A stretch of DNA of 64,000 nt from Deltaproteobacteria bacterium (GTDB lineage: Bacteria; Myxococcota_A; Polyangia; Polyangiales; JADJMO01). Location of the stretch: NCBI GenBank assembly GCA_025363655.1, contig JANYDK010000147.1, positions 124,001 through 188,000 of the forward strand. Direction: 5' to 3'. Below the pieces are notes generated by a model. That model was not told the origin of the DNA. It ran no database searches and was given only the letters and a program-made list of their open reading frames with translations. Position numbers and translations under genes: made by a program. Shown one piece after another: positions 34,350 to 42,575 of the stretch (positions are counted from its first letter, which is position 1; each line of letters starts with the position of its first letter).

Positions 34350-34964
34350 ATGATTGTCTCCATCGCTCGCCGATCCACGATTTCTCGGACGAAAGGCGCT
34401 CCGACGTCGCCCACGCTCCGCCGCCGCGTCGGGGCGATGTTGCAGCTCCTTCAATTGCCAAATGCGGAAGTTTCTATTCTGCTAACAGACGATAAAGAGA
34501 TCCGGAATCTCAATCGCGAGTATCGAAATATCGATCGGCCGACCGACGTTCTTTCGTTCGCGCTCCGCGAGGGTGAAGGGGCTCGTTTCGCCGGAGATTC
34601 GCTGGGGGACTTGGTGGTGTCGATCACCACCGCGAAGAGGCAGGCACGCACGGCACGTCGGCCTTTGCTGGACGAAATGACCATGCTGCTCGCGCACGGC
34701 CTCCTCCACCTCCTCGGCTGGGATCATCGAACGGCCACCGAGGACCGAAAGATGCGGGCGAAAACCGACGAGCTCTGCGTCGCCGCGGGCACCCTTCCTC
34801 TCATGGCGCTCGGCGGCGTCGACGCGAAAGGTGTTTCGAGGCCGGTGCGGAAGCCCAATCCGTCATCGGCGACGCAGCCCGCCTCCTCCATGAGGAAGGG
34901 CATGAGGAAGGGAGCGGCCACGCGGAAGCGCACGAAGGCCGGCCTTTCTCGGAAAAAAAAGTGA
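34350..34964 (+). CDS. ybeY: Endoribonuclease YbeY (rRNA maturation factor)
   Basis: 204 residues from ATG 34350. The conserved zinc motif HGLLHLLGWDH (H-x3-H-x5-H, about 117-127) identifies YbeY, which trims the 16S rRNA 3' end and supports ribosome quality control. Upstream blocks fit too: LNREYRNIDRPTDVLSFAL and GDLVVSITTAKRQA. The protein has an extra C-terminal tail of about 50 residues rich in Lys/Arg (RKGMRKGAATRKRTKAG) that typical YbeY proteins of 150-165 residues lack. The upstream in-frame TTG at 34341 is a less likely start. A hairpin with a T-run follows at 35016-35048. Confidence 0.93.
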   Translation: MIVSIARRSTISRTKGAPTSPTLRRRVGAMLQLLQLPNAEVSILLTDDKEIRNLNREYRNIDRPTDVLSFALREGEGARFAGDSLGDLVVSITTAKRQARTARRPLLDEMTMLLAHGLLHLLGWDHRTATEDRKMRAKTDELCVAAGTLPLMALGGVDAKGVSRPVRKPNPSSATQPASSMRKGMRKGAATRKRTKAGLSRKKK

Positions 34965-35270
34965 GCCCGGCGCCCCTCGGGGGAGGGTGATCGCCTCATC
35001 GATCTTCTCGGATAGGCACCGGATCACTGCAAAACCAGTGCGTTTTTTGCTCCGCCGCCCTTCGGTCACCGCGCCTCGCCGATGATCAATCGCGGTTCGT
35101 CGTGAGGCTTGACTTCCGCATCGAACCGTCGTTTCGCCGAGTGACCCGACGCGAGGCCGAAAAAATAAGGGCTTGCGAGGGTACTGAACGTCGGGTACTG
35201 GTCACTTGTAGCGCGGTGGTAGCCCGGCTGAACCCGGATCCACCCCATTGATCAACGCGGAGGCAATCCC
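34965..35270 (+). promoter_or_regulatory. 306-base gap with ybeY terminator and probable HU promoter
   Basis: The gap carries the terminator at 35016-35048. A candidate sigma70-type promoter follows: TTGCGA in the stretch GGGCTTGCGAGGG (near 35172), 17 bases, then TACTGG. A GGAGG ribosome-binding site lies at 35259-35263, seven bases before the HU start. The repeated GGGTACT element around 35180-35200 may be an operator. Promoter assignment is by eye only. Confidence 0.35.
35016..35048 (+). terminator. Probable intrinsic terminator after ybeY
   Basis: GCACcGG (35016-35022) pairs with CCaGTGC (35035-35041), or alternatively CACTG with CAGTG inside it, followed by TTTTTT at 35043-35048. It lies about 50 bases past the ybeY stop codon. 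Confidence 0.5.
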
Positions 35271-35585
35271 ATGGCTGGTGCAAAGAGGCTCACGAAGGCT
35301 CAGGTCATTTCCGAGCTGAGCGAGGCGACGGAGCTCGATAAGAAGTCGGTCGCTCGCGTGTTTGACAAGCTCCAGGAGCTCATCAAGAAGCAGCTCGGCT
35401 CACGCGGCCCGGGCGAGTTCGTCATCCCCGGCCTTCTCAAGCTCAAGGCTGTGAAGAAGCCGGCGACGAAGGACCGTGAAGGCATCAACCCCTTCACCAA
35501 AGAGAAGACCATCTTCAAGGGCAAGCCGGCCTCGAAGAAGGTTCGTGCGACCGCCCTCAAGGCGCTCAAGGACCTCATTCAGTAG
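35271..35585 (+). CDS. HU-family DNA-binding protein
   Basis: 104 residues, near the usual 90-100 of HU/IHF proteins. It has the family start (LTKAQVISELSEATELDKKSVARVFDKL), the glycine turn (SRGPGEFVIPGLLKLKAVKKP) and the beta-arm with INPFTKEKTIFKGKPASKKV, where HU has the proline-tipped DNA-intercalating arm. It probably compacts DNA as a homodimer. The GGAGG at 35259-35263 and ATG 35271 set the start. It is a single gene bounded by a promoter-type gap upstream and a strong terminator downstream. Confidence 0.93.
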   Translation: MAGAKRLTKAQVISELSEATELDKKSVARVFDKLQELIKKQLGSRGPGEFVIPGLLKLKAVKKPATKDREGINPFTKEKTIFKGKPASKKVRATALKALKDLIQ

Positions 35586-35595
35586 GTCGACTCGT

Positions 35596-35617
35596 AACGA
35601 AGCCCCCAGGCTTCGTT
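35596..35617 (+). other. Perfect inverted repeat after the HU gene
   Basis: AACGAAGCC and GGCTTCGTT form a nine-pair perfect stem with a four-base loop (CCCA), 11 bases past the HU stop and directly before the T-tailed terminator. It has no T-run of its own and may act in RNA stability. Confidence 0.55.
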
Positions 35618-35627
35618 CGGCTAGCAG

Positions 35628-35668
35628 AGCCCCCTCTTCCGCAGTGCGGAGAGGGGGTTCGGCTTTTT
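35628..35668 (+). terminator. Strong intrinsic terminator of the HU gene
   Basis: A long G+C-rich stem (AGCCcccTCTtCCGC ... GCGGagAGGGGGttcGGCT, with a small internal bulge and a three-base loop) is followed by TTTTT at 35664-35668. It lies between the convergent HU and lnt genes. Confidence 0.85.
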
Positions 35669-35699
35669 GTATGCCCACGCCCGCACACGCACCTGAGTC

Positions 35700-37268
35700 T
35701 CAGCGACGGCGGCGGCGTCCTGCTGCAAACCCGATCGCCGCCAAGCCCAACCCGACGACCCACCCGACGTCCCCGATCCGCACATAAATCGTCGGTCCAT
35801 CCTCAATCAACGCTGCCGACACCATCAGCATCGTCCGCGCCCCTCGTGGTGCACGCGCGAGGACGCGACCGAACGGGTCGATGTGCGCGGTGACGCCGGT
35901 GTTCACGGCGCGCACTAGATCGCGGCGTGTCTCGATGGCGCGGGCGATCGCGGCAGATAGATGAAGATCGGGCTCGGCGGTGTCGCCGAACCAGGCGTCG
36001 TTGGTGACGTTGACCAGCAAGTTGGGGCCAGCTGCAGCGACGAGCCGGGCCTGCGTCGGGAGGATGTCCTCGTAGCAGTTGAGAATACCGGCGCGGACGA
36101 TGGGGCCGGGGCCGGTCGTCGACAGCAGCTTCACGGCGGTGCCGGGGCGGAGGCTGCCGGCGCGGGCGAAGATTTGGCGGAGGGCGGGGAAGGTCTCGCC
36201 CAAGGGAACCGCTTCGCCGAACGCGAGGAGCGCCATCTTCGCGGCCGGAGGTCCATAGTGACCGTATCTATCGACGAGGACGGCGGCGTTGTAGCGATCG
36301 CCGAGGTTTCCGCCGCCGTCGGTGGGAACGGTGGTGAGCGCGCCGGCGAGGACCTCGACTTCGATCTGCGGGCCGCGGATGCGCTCGGGGCCGCCGTCGA
36401 TGCCGCCTTCGTGTGACAGCACGTAGGGGTACGCGGCTTCGGGCCAGACGACGAGGCTCGCACCGTCACGTTGCGCCGCGCGCGTCTGCGACCAGAGCTG
36501 CTCGAGGATGTACGGCGCGAGCTCCGGCTTCCAGCGATCCTCCGGGGGGATCGCGTGTTGCACCAAGGCGATGCGAGCCTTCGGAGCGGCGGTACGGCGG
36601 GCGTCGATCGCGCCTTTGCGAACCCATCCGTAGACGACGAGGACGAGCGGCACGGAGGCGGCGGTGACGAGGAGTCGTCCGCGGAGAGGGCGAGGTCCCA
36701 CGAGCGTATGCGCGATCATCGCAGCGACGAGCGCGAAGATGATGGCGACGCCGCGTTCACCGATGACGTCGGCGAGCTGGAGAAGAATGGGCACGCGCGC
36801 GAGCGGTGTCGCCAAGGTCCAGTGAAAGAGCTGCGGGGAGAGCGTGGCCACGGCGACACCGAGGGCAAAGGCGAGTGGCGTCGGCGTGAAGCGACGCGCG
36901 AGCCCGAAGACGAGGCCGGCCGCGGCGAAGGCGAGCGACTGCGCGAAGGAGAGCAGCACCCAAGCCGTGATCGCCGCGGGCACGCCGAGATTCGTGAACT
37001 TGGTGATCGTCGGCATGACGAACTGGAGCGCAGCCAGGTTCATCCCGAGTCCGAAGCAGAACCCGCGAAAGGTCGCGCTGCGCAGTTTCTCGGCGCGCGA
37101 GAGTGTGATGGCGAAGAGCACGATGCCCGGCAGCGCGAGGATCGTCGTCGCACCGGGAAAAGGAGGAGCCGAGAGCGCGACGAGGCCACCGGCGACGAGC
37201 GAATGGAACGAGGACGCAGTGACGAGCCGTGCGAGGGCCGAGGGCTTCTCCGACGTATCGGGGTTCAA
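35700..37268 (-). CDS. lnt: Apolipoprotein N-acyltransferase
   Basis: 522 residues from TTG 37266-37268, which overlaps the upstream stop (TTGA) and follows an AAGGA site. The N-terminal half has six or so membrane helices. The C-terminal nitrilase-type domain holds the family triad: Glu in VVWPEAAYPY, Lys in KMALLAFGEAVPLG and Cys in AGILNCYEDILP. The enzyme adds the third acyl chain to lipoproteins in the inner membrane. That fits a window with at least nine lipoprotein genes. It is translationally coupled to the DinG-like helicase gene. Confidence 0.95.
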   Translation of the reverse strand: MNPDTSEKPSALARLVTASSFHSLVAGGLVALSAPPFPGATTILALPGIVLFAITLSRAEKLRSATFRGFCFGLGMNLAALQFVMPTITKFTNLGVPAAITAWVLLSFAQSLAFAAAGLVFGLARRFTPTPLAFALGVAVATLSPQLFHWTLATPLARVPILLQLADVIGERGVAIIFALVAAMIAHTLVGPRPLRGRLLVTAASVPLVLVVYGWVRKGAIDARRTAAPKARIALVQHAIPPEDRWKPELAPYILEQLWSQTRAAQRDGASLVVWPEAAYPYVLSHEGGIDGGPERIRGPQIEVEVLAGALTTVPTDGGGNLGDRYNAAVLVDRYGHYGPPAAKMALLAFGEAVPLGETFPALRQIFARAGSLRPGTAVKLLSTTGPGPIVRAGILNCYEDILPTQARLVAAAGPNLLVNVTNDAWFGDTAEPDLHLSAAIARAIETRRDLVRAVNTGVTAHIDPFGRVLARAPRGARTMLMVSAALIEDGPTIYVRIGDVGWVVGLGLAAIGFAAGRRRRR

Positions 37269-39457
37269 CGCGCTGTTCCTTGGCCGACGCCGACGACGAC
37301 CTCGAAGAAGCTACGCACCTCGTCGAGCGTGTGGAGCGGCGAGGCCGGCGGCAAGGCGGCCCGGAGCACGCGCCCGTATCCCTTGGTGCGGATGCGCTTG
37401 TCGAGGATGGCGACGACGCCGGCGTCGTCACGCGTGCGGATGAGCCGTCCGAAGCCTTGTTTGAGCGCGATCGCCGCTTCGGGAACCGAGAGCTCGGCGA
37501 AGGCGCTGCGACCGCGATCTTCCAGCAGACGGTGACGCGCGGCGACGACCGGGTCGGTCGGGACGGCGAACGGCAGCTTGTCGATGATCACCAGTCTTAG
37601 AGACCGACCTGGCACATCGACGCCTTCCCAGAAGCCCATCGTCGCCACCAGCACCGCATCGCCGTGCTCGCGGAACGCGGAGAGCAGGGAAATCTTCGGC
37701 GCATCACCCTGGCAGAGAAGTGGATAAGGAATCGAGGCTTCGCGGAGGAGCGCGTGGAGGGCGCGCATGTGACGCGTCGAGGCGCAGAGGACGAAGGTGC
37801 CGCCACGCGCGAGCCGCACCAGCTCGAGCACGCGTTCGCCAGCGCGCGCGAGGTAGTTCGGATCTTTCGGCTCGGGGAGATCGAGCGGCGCATAGACGCC
37901 GGCACGCGCTGCGAAATCGAACGGCGAGGGGACGATGAGCTCGACCGCCCTCGGCGCGCGTGGAGGCGGCGGGGGCGCGAGATCGTCATCGAGGTGCGCG
38001 GGCGGCAGCTCGTCGAATCGATCCGAGTGGGCGAAATCGCCGAAGGCAGGGGCGTCGTCGGGGACCTCGTCGAGCAAGCCGAGGCGGCGCTTGGCATGGA
38101 CGAAGGGGCCTCCTTCGCCGACGTGACCGGTGGCGAGCGTGGCCGACGTGAGGATGATCGTCTGCGGCCGGTTCGTCCCCCGCGAGGCGAAGAGCTCGTC
38201 GCGGAAGACGCGCGAGAGATCGAGCGGGGAGACGCCGATCGCGCACGAACGCGGGCGCACGTCGATCCAAGGCACGTCGCGTTTGCCCGGCCGACCGACG
38301 CGGACCAGATCGTCACGCAAGCCGGTCGCGCGTCGACCGATGGCCGAGATGTCTTCGCGTGCGTCCTCTCCGCCACCGGGCTCGCGCAGCTTGGCGTAGG
38401 CGGTGAGCGCCTCGAGCGCGGCGTCGAGCTTGTGAAACGCGTCCATCGTCCGCGGCGTCCACGCCTCGTCACCGAGCGGACGACGTCCTTCGCCGATGTG
38501 AGCAGCGCCTGAAATTTCCGCGAAAAACGCGCGCGAGGCCTCGGAGAGGGTGTCGAGGAGCGGGGCCGGCACGCGACCCCCACGTGCCTTGTCGAGGAGC
38601 CCGCCGGCAGAGAGCGTGCGACGAGCATCGCGCACCACGCTCTCGACCCGCGCCGTCGAGACGCGCACGCCGAAGAACTCGGTGGCGATGTCTTCGAGCT
38701 GATGCGCCTCGTCGAAGACGACGACGTCGTGATCGGGGATCACGCCTTGACGTGCACCGCCGCGACGGAGGGCGAGATCGGCGAGGTAGAGGTGGTGGTT
38801 GACGACGACGAGCCGTGCCCGTTGGGCCGCGTCGCGCATCTTGGTGACGAAGCATCCGTCGTAGAAGGTGCAGCCCTGGCCGATGCGCGTGTCGCTGCCG
38901 CTCTGCACGTCGTGCCAGGTCGGATCGTCGTCGCGCAAGGTGACGAGCTCGGCACGATCGCCGGTCTCGCTCTGCCGCGCCCACGTCTCGATTCGGGCGA
39001 GCATCGCGCTCATCGTGAGCCCGGCGGCTGGCGATTTCCGCGCTTCGTCGAGCCGCCGTTTGCAAAGATAGTTGCCGAGCCCCTTCATCAGGGCAGCGTC
39101 GATGGGGACGCCGAGGTGCGTCTGGAGCGACGGTAGATCCTTCGTGTAGATCTGCTCTTGCAGCGCCTTGGTCGCCGTCGAGACGACGATGCGTCGGCCG
39201 CTGAGGAGCGCAGGAACGAGATACGCGAGCGTCTTTCCGGTGCCGGTGCCGGCCTCACAGAGGAGCACGCCCTCGTCCTCGATCGCCGCCGAGACCGCCG
39301 CGGCCATCTGCAGCTGTCCTTCGCGCGCCTCGTAGGCGACGCCGGCCGCCTCGAGCGCGCGGGCGATGCTTCCGTCTTTGCCGAGCGCGGCCGCGGAACG
39401 TGCGGCGAGCGAGCTTCCGGGAGGCCGACGCGACGGAGCCGTGGAGGAGACCGACAC
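37265..39457 (-). CDS. dinG: DinG-family (XPD-like) ATP-dependent helicase
   Basis: 730 residues from GTG 39455-39457. It contains Walker A GTGTGKT (about 71-77), DEAH motif VVVFDEAHQLED, motif V-like MGFWEGVDVPGRSL and motif VI QGFGRLIRT. The iron-sulfur region has Cys132, Cys196 and Cys202 with the E. coli DinG spacing, but residue 191, where the second cluster Cys should be, is Arg (CGC, one base from TGC). The protein should be a 5'-3' DNA helicase of the XPD/DinG group, though its 4Fe-4S cluster may be incomplete. It is followed with a four-base overlap by lnt. Confidence 0.88.
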   Translation of the reverse strand: MSVSSTAPSRRPPGSSLAARSAAALGKDGSIARALEAAGVAYEAREGQLQMAAAVSAAIEDEGVLLCEAGTGTGKTLAYLVPALLSGRRIVVSTATKALQEQIYTKDLPSLQTHLGVPIDAALMKGLGNYLCKRRLDEARKSPAAGLTMSAMLARIETWARQSETGDRAELVTLRDDDPTWHDVQSGSDTRIGQGCTFYDGCFVTKMRDAAQRARLVVVNHHLYLADLALRRGGARQGVIPDHDVVVFDEAHQLEDIATEFFGVRVSTARVESVVRDARRTLSAGGLLDKARGGRVPAPLLDTLSEASRAFFAEISGAAHIGEGRRPLGDEAWTPRTMDAFHKLDAALEALTAYAKLREPGGGEDAREDISAIGRRATGLRDDLVRVGRPGKRDVPWIDVRPRSCAIGVSPLDLSRVFRDELFASRGTNRPQTIILTSATLATGHVGEGGPFVHAKRRLGLLDEVPDDAPAFGDFAHSDRFDELPPAHLDDDLAPPPPPRAPRAVELIVPSPFDFAARAGVYAPLDLPEPKDPNYLARAGERVLELVRLARGGTFVLCASTRHMRALHALLREASIPYPLLCQGDAPKISLLSAFREHGDAVLVATMGFWEGVDVPGRSLRLVIIDKLPFAVPTDPVVAARHRLLEDRGRSAFAELSVPEAAIALKQGFGRLIRTRDDAGVVAILDKRIRTKGYGRVLRAALPPASPLHTLDEVRSFFEVVVGVGQGTAR

Positions 39458-39570
39458 CCATGCGTCGTGGCGCGAATGCGACGGCGCGAAAAGAGCGAGC
39501 GGACCGAGTGCCTTGGAAAATGTGCCGCGCAGCGCTTTCGGCGGCGAGCTGCGCTCGCTATGTCCTCTCG

Positions 39571-41601
39571 GTGACTCGCCGTGAAAAGCTCGTCTTCGGA
39601 ATCGTCTTCTGCGTCGCTGCAGGAGCGGGTTCGACGCGCGCGCACGCCGACGAGGGCGACGTGGTCGTCACCGGCTCCTCCGTCACCGGCTTCGTCGGCA
39701 CGGCAAAAGAAGGCGAAAAGCCGCGCGACAGCGCCGATGCGGCGGCGCTCCTGGAAGGGCTCCCCGGGCTGCGCGTCCGACGGCTCGGCGTCGACGGAGG
39801 CTTCGCCACCCTCTCGATTCGCGGCGCGGCTTCGTCGCAAATCGCGGTCGTCGTCGCCGGCATTCCGCTCACCTCGGCGACCGATCCCTCGGTCGATCTG
39901 GCGACGCTGCCGCTCTGGCCCGGCGCGGTCGCTCACGTCCATCGCACGTTCGCGCCGGCTGCGCTCGGAGGCGGATACCTCGGCGGCGTCGTCTCCTTCG
40001 ATCCGCTGAGCACCAGCGGCCCCGATCGCACCGAGCTCTACGACGCAGTCGGTTCGTTCGGTGCGCTCCGCATGCGCATCGCCGACGTCCGCACGATCTC
40101 GGGAAACTCTGGAAGCACTGGAATTTCACGCCCAAACGAGGGCGGATCGCGTTGGGTACTCGCCACTGGGCTCTCGGCGAGCCGCATCGGTGGTGGGTTT
40201 CTCTATGTCGATCCGAGCCTCGGGCCCGGGAACGAAGTCGATCGCGAGCGCACCAACGCCGGCAGCGCGCAGGTCTCTGGGATGGCGCAGGCGCGCGGCG
40301 ACTTCGACCAGTTGACGATTCTTCTCACCGCGCTCGGCGTCGCCCGACGAGACGGCGTCGCCGGCACGTTCCTTCATCCGACCACCGCCACGCGCCTCGA
40401 ACGCGAACGAGCCCTCTTCGCCGTCGAGATACGGAGACCGGCCGACGACGGCCGTTGGATTGGCCGCGTCTTCGTCCGACGCGAGGTGACGAGCTTCTCC
40501 GACCCTCTCGGCGAAAACGGCTTCGGGCTCACCGGGACTTCCTTTTCCGGGGTCACCGCGGTCGGAGCGATGATCGGTCGGAGCCTTCGCCTCGGCGAGC
40601 GCTTCGTGCTCGACGTCCGGCTCGACGGTGAGATGGAGAGCAGCGCGGGCAGTCGAGTGTACGGCCCCCTGCCCGATCGACGACGAACGCGCACCGGTCT
40701 CGGCACCGACGTCACCTATCGCGTGAGCGAGCGCGTGCCATGGACGTTGCTCGCGGCTGGCCGAGTCGACCTTCGTCGTGACGTCGCCGCCGAGGGAGGC
40801 GACAATCTCGAAGCGTTGCCGGCGGGACACCTCGGCGCCGAGGTCGCGCTCTCGGAGCACGCGATCTTGGCGGCCCATGCGGGTGCGCTCGCCCGTCCGC
40901 CGAGCTTCCTCGAGCTGCTCGGGGACGGCGGCGCCACCGAAGCTTCTCCCAACTTGCGAAGCGAGCGCGCCCTCGCCTTCGATGTCGGCGCACGGCTGCG
41001 CGGGCCCTTCGGAAAGACCATCGAAGACGGCGCATGGGACGCCGAATTGGTCGTCTTCGGGGCACGCACCCGCGACTTGATCGTGATCGCGCCGCGCGGC
41101 CTCGGCACGCTCCGCGCGGAGAACGTCGGCGATGCTGCGTCGTATGGCGCCGAGGCTTCCGTCGGCTTGGCGCTGGGTCCACTGCGCGCGCTCGCCAGCT
41201 ACACGCTCCTCGTCACCCGCGATCTGACCGACCTCGCCTCGTCCGCTGGTCAGCCGCTCCCAGGAAGACCGCGACACGATCTCACCGTCGACGTCTCGGC
41301 GCGACTCGGCCGTTTCATCGTGCGCTATGGGCTCGACGTCGTCGCCGCGACGCCTCTCAACCGCGAGTCGACGCTGACGTTGCCGACCCGCACGTGGCAC
41401 GGCGCGGGAGTGAGCTTCACGCCGGCGCGCGGCATCGTCACCCTCTTCGAGGTCGCGAACATCTTCGACCAACGGAGCGGCGACGTGCTCTACGCCTCGG
41501 GCGCGACGCCGACGTTCGTCCGCTATCCGAGCAGCGATTTCGTCGGCTATCCAATCCCGGGACGGCGCTTCACCCTGGCGCTACGCATCTCACTCCCGTG
41601 A
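39571..41601 (+). CDS. TonB-dependent outer-membrane receptor
   Basis: 676 residues. GTG 39571 gives a clean signal peptide (VTRREKLVFGIVFCVAAGAG, cleavage near AHA); an ATG at 39520 would add 17 residues. The plug domain runs from about 35 to 150 with ALLEGLPGLRVRRLG, LSIRGAASSQIAVVVAGIPL and LGGYLGGVVSFDP-like blocks, matching the family's plug motifs. The rest is a beta-barrel ending GRRFTLALRISLP. The ligand is unknown: no siderophore or cobalamin gene is nearby. It is oriented away from the DinG-like gene and convergent with the TPR gene ending at 41637. Confidence 0.85.
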   Translation: MTRREKLVFGIVFCVAAGAGSTRAHADEGDVVVTGSSVTGFVGTAKEGEKPRDSADAAALLEGLPGLRVRRLGVDGGFATLSIRGAASSQIAVVVAGIPLTSATDPSVDLATLPLWPGAVAHVHRTFAPAALGGGYLGGVVSFDPLSTSGPDRTELYDAVGSFGALRMRIADVRTISGNSGSTGISRPNEGGSRWVLATGLSASRIGGGFLYVDPSLGPGNEVDRERTNAGSAQVSGMAQARGDFDQLTILLTALGVARRDGVAGTFLHPTTATRLERERALFAVEIRRPADDGRWIGRVFVRREVTSFSDPLGENGFGLTGTSFSGVTAVGAMIGRSLRLGERFVLDVRLDGEMESSAGSRVYGPLPDRRRTRTGLGTDVTYRVSERVPWTLLAAGRVDLRRDVAAEGGDNLEALPAGHLGAEVALSEHAILAAHAGALARPPSFLELLGDGGATEASPNLRSERALAFDVGARLRGPFGKTIEDGAWDAELVVFGARTRDLIVIAPRGLGTLRAENVGDAASYGAEASVGLALGPLRALASYTLLVTRDLTDLASSAGQPLPGRPRHDLTVDVSARLGRFIVRYGLDVVAATPLNRESTLTLPTRTWHGAGVSFTPARGIVTLFEVANIFDQRSGDVLYASGATPTFVRYPSSDFVGYPIPGRRFTLALRISLP

Positions 41602-41636
41602 GATCTTGCCATTCTTGACAAATGGAGATTTCAGGG

Positions 41637-42575
41637 TCAAAAACTGCCAAAGAGCGCGAGGGAGCCGGGGCCGAGCGCGAAGTGGACCACCGGCGCATCG
41701 GTCGCGTTCGCAGCGTCGTCGACGTGCTCCTTTCTCGGTCCACCGAGCGCGACCACCGTGAGATAGACGCTGACGCCGGCGGCGACGATCGCGCCACCGG
41801 TGAGGAGGTCGGTCGCGAGCGCGAGGTTCTTCGTCTTGCTCTGCTGCGCATCGAGCTCGGCGCGCGAAATGCCATCGGTGCGCCTTTCGTCCGCGAGGGT
41901 GGTCGACGCGCGAAGGGCGAGCACGCCGGTGACGATCGCTCCGCCCGTCAGCCCGGCGGTGACAGCCCAGGGAATCCAGGGGATTTTCGGCGCAGGCGGC
42001 GTGACGACGTCGGCCACGGGGGCATCGACGGGCAGCGCGAGCTCGACCCTCACCTCGTCACGTGCGGCCAGAGTGATGCGCTTGGTGATCGTCTTCGCGC
42101 CCTTGGTGGCGGTGACGACGTGGTGACCGGAGTTGACGATCAGCGGCTCGGCGAGCGGCGAGCGGCCGACGAGCACGTCGTCGACGACGAGATCGGCGCC
42201 GTCGACGGAGGCCACCAAGGTCACCGTCGCCACGCGCGTGCGGAGCTCGACGATTTGCGCCTCGACCGACGTGCGACGATCGGCGGGCACCTCGGCGCCG
42301 CCTTCTGCGAGATAGCGGAGGAAGGCGCGCAGCGAGGCGGCATAGTCGTGGAGCTGGTTGTGGATGAGCCCGATGTTGTAGAGGATGCGAAAGCTCGGAT
42401 GGAGCGCGTAGGCGCGTTCGAACTCGACGAGCGCGGCGTCGAAGGCTCCGTCGTCGGTCAGCACCACGCCCTTGTCGTAGTGCGCCTTGGCGTCGGCGGC
42501 GGTCTCGTCGGCGCCGGCGAGCGATGCCGAAAGGGCGAGCGCGAGCGCGCCTGCGAAAGCAAAACTACGTTTCAT
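41637..42575 (-). CDS. TPR/PEGA-type exported kinase partner, paralogue of 28542-29567
   Basis: 312 residues from ATG 42573-42575, overlapping the kinase stop (ATGA). The signal peptide (MKRSFAFAGALALALSASLAGA) precedes TPR-like repeats (YDKGVVLTDDGAFDAALVEFERAYALH, YNIGLIHNQLHDYAASLRAFL) and a PEGA-like section (VDGADLVVDDVLVGRSPL). Two hydrophobic helices (about 205-225 and 255-280) flank a charged hairpin, and it ends LALFGSF. Order and ending are the same as in the protein encoded after the kinase at 27097. It is probably an envelope partner of that kinase type; the function is not established. Confidence 0.75.
   Translation of the reverse strand: MKRSFAFAGALALALSASLAGADETAADAKAHYDKGVVLTDDGAFDAALVEFERAYALHPSFRILYNIGLIHNQLHDYAASLRAFLRYLAEGGAEVPADRRTSVEAQIVELRTRVATVTLVASVDGADLVVDDVLVGRSPLAEPLIVNSGHHVVTATKGAKTITKRITLAARDEVRVELALPVDAPVADVVTPPAPKIPWIPWAVTAGLTGGAIVTGVLALRASTTLADERRTDGISRAELDAQQSKTKNLALATDLLTGGAIVAAGVSVYLTVVALGGPRKEHVDDAANATDAPVVHFALGPGSLALFGSF

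Noticed and set aside
35160..35260. Possible tRNA-like sequence (stem-like CCCGG/CCGG pieces) before the HU gene
   Set aside because: No cloverleaf, no T-loop GGTTCGAATCC and no anticodon arm can be built; it is better read as a promoter region.
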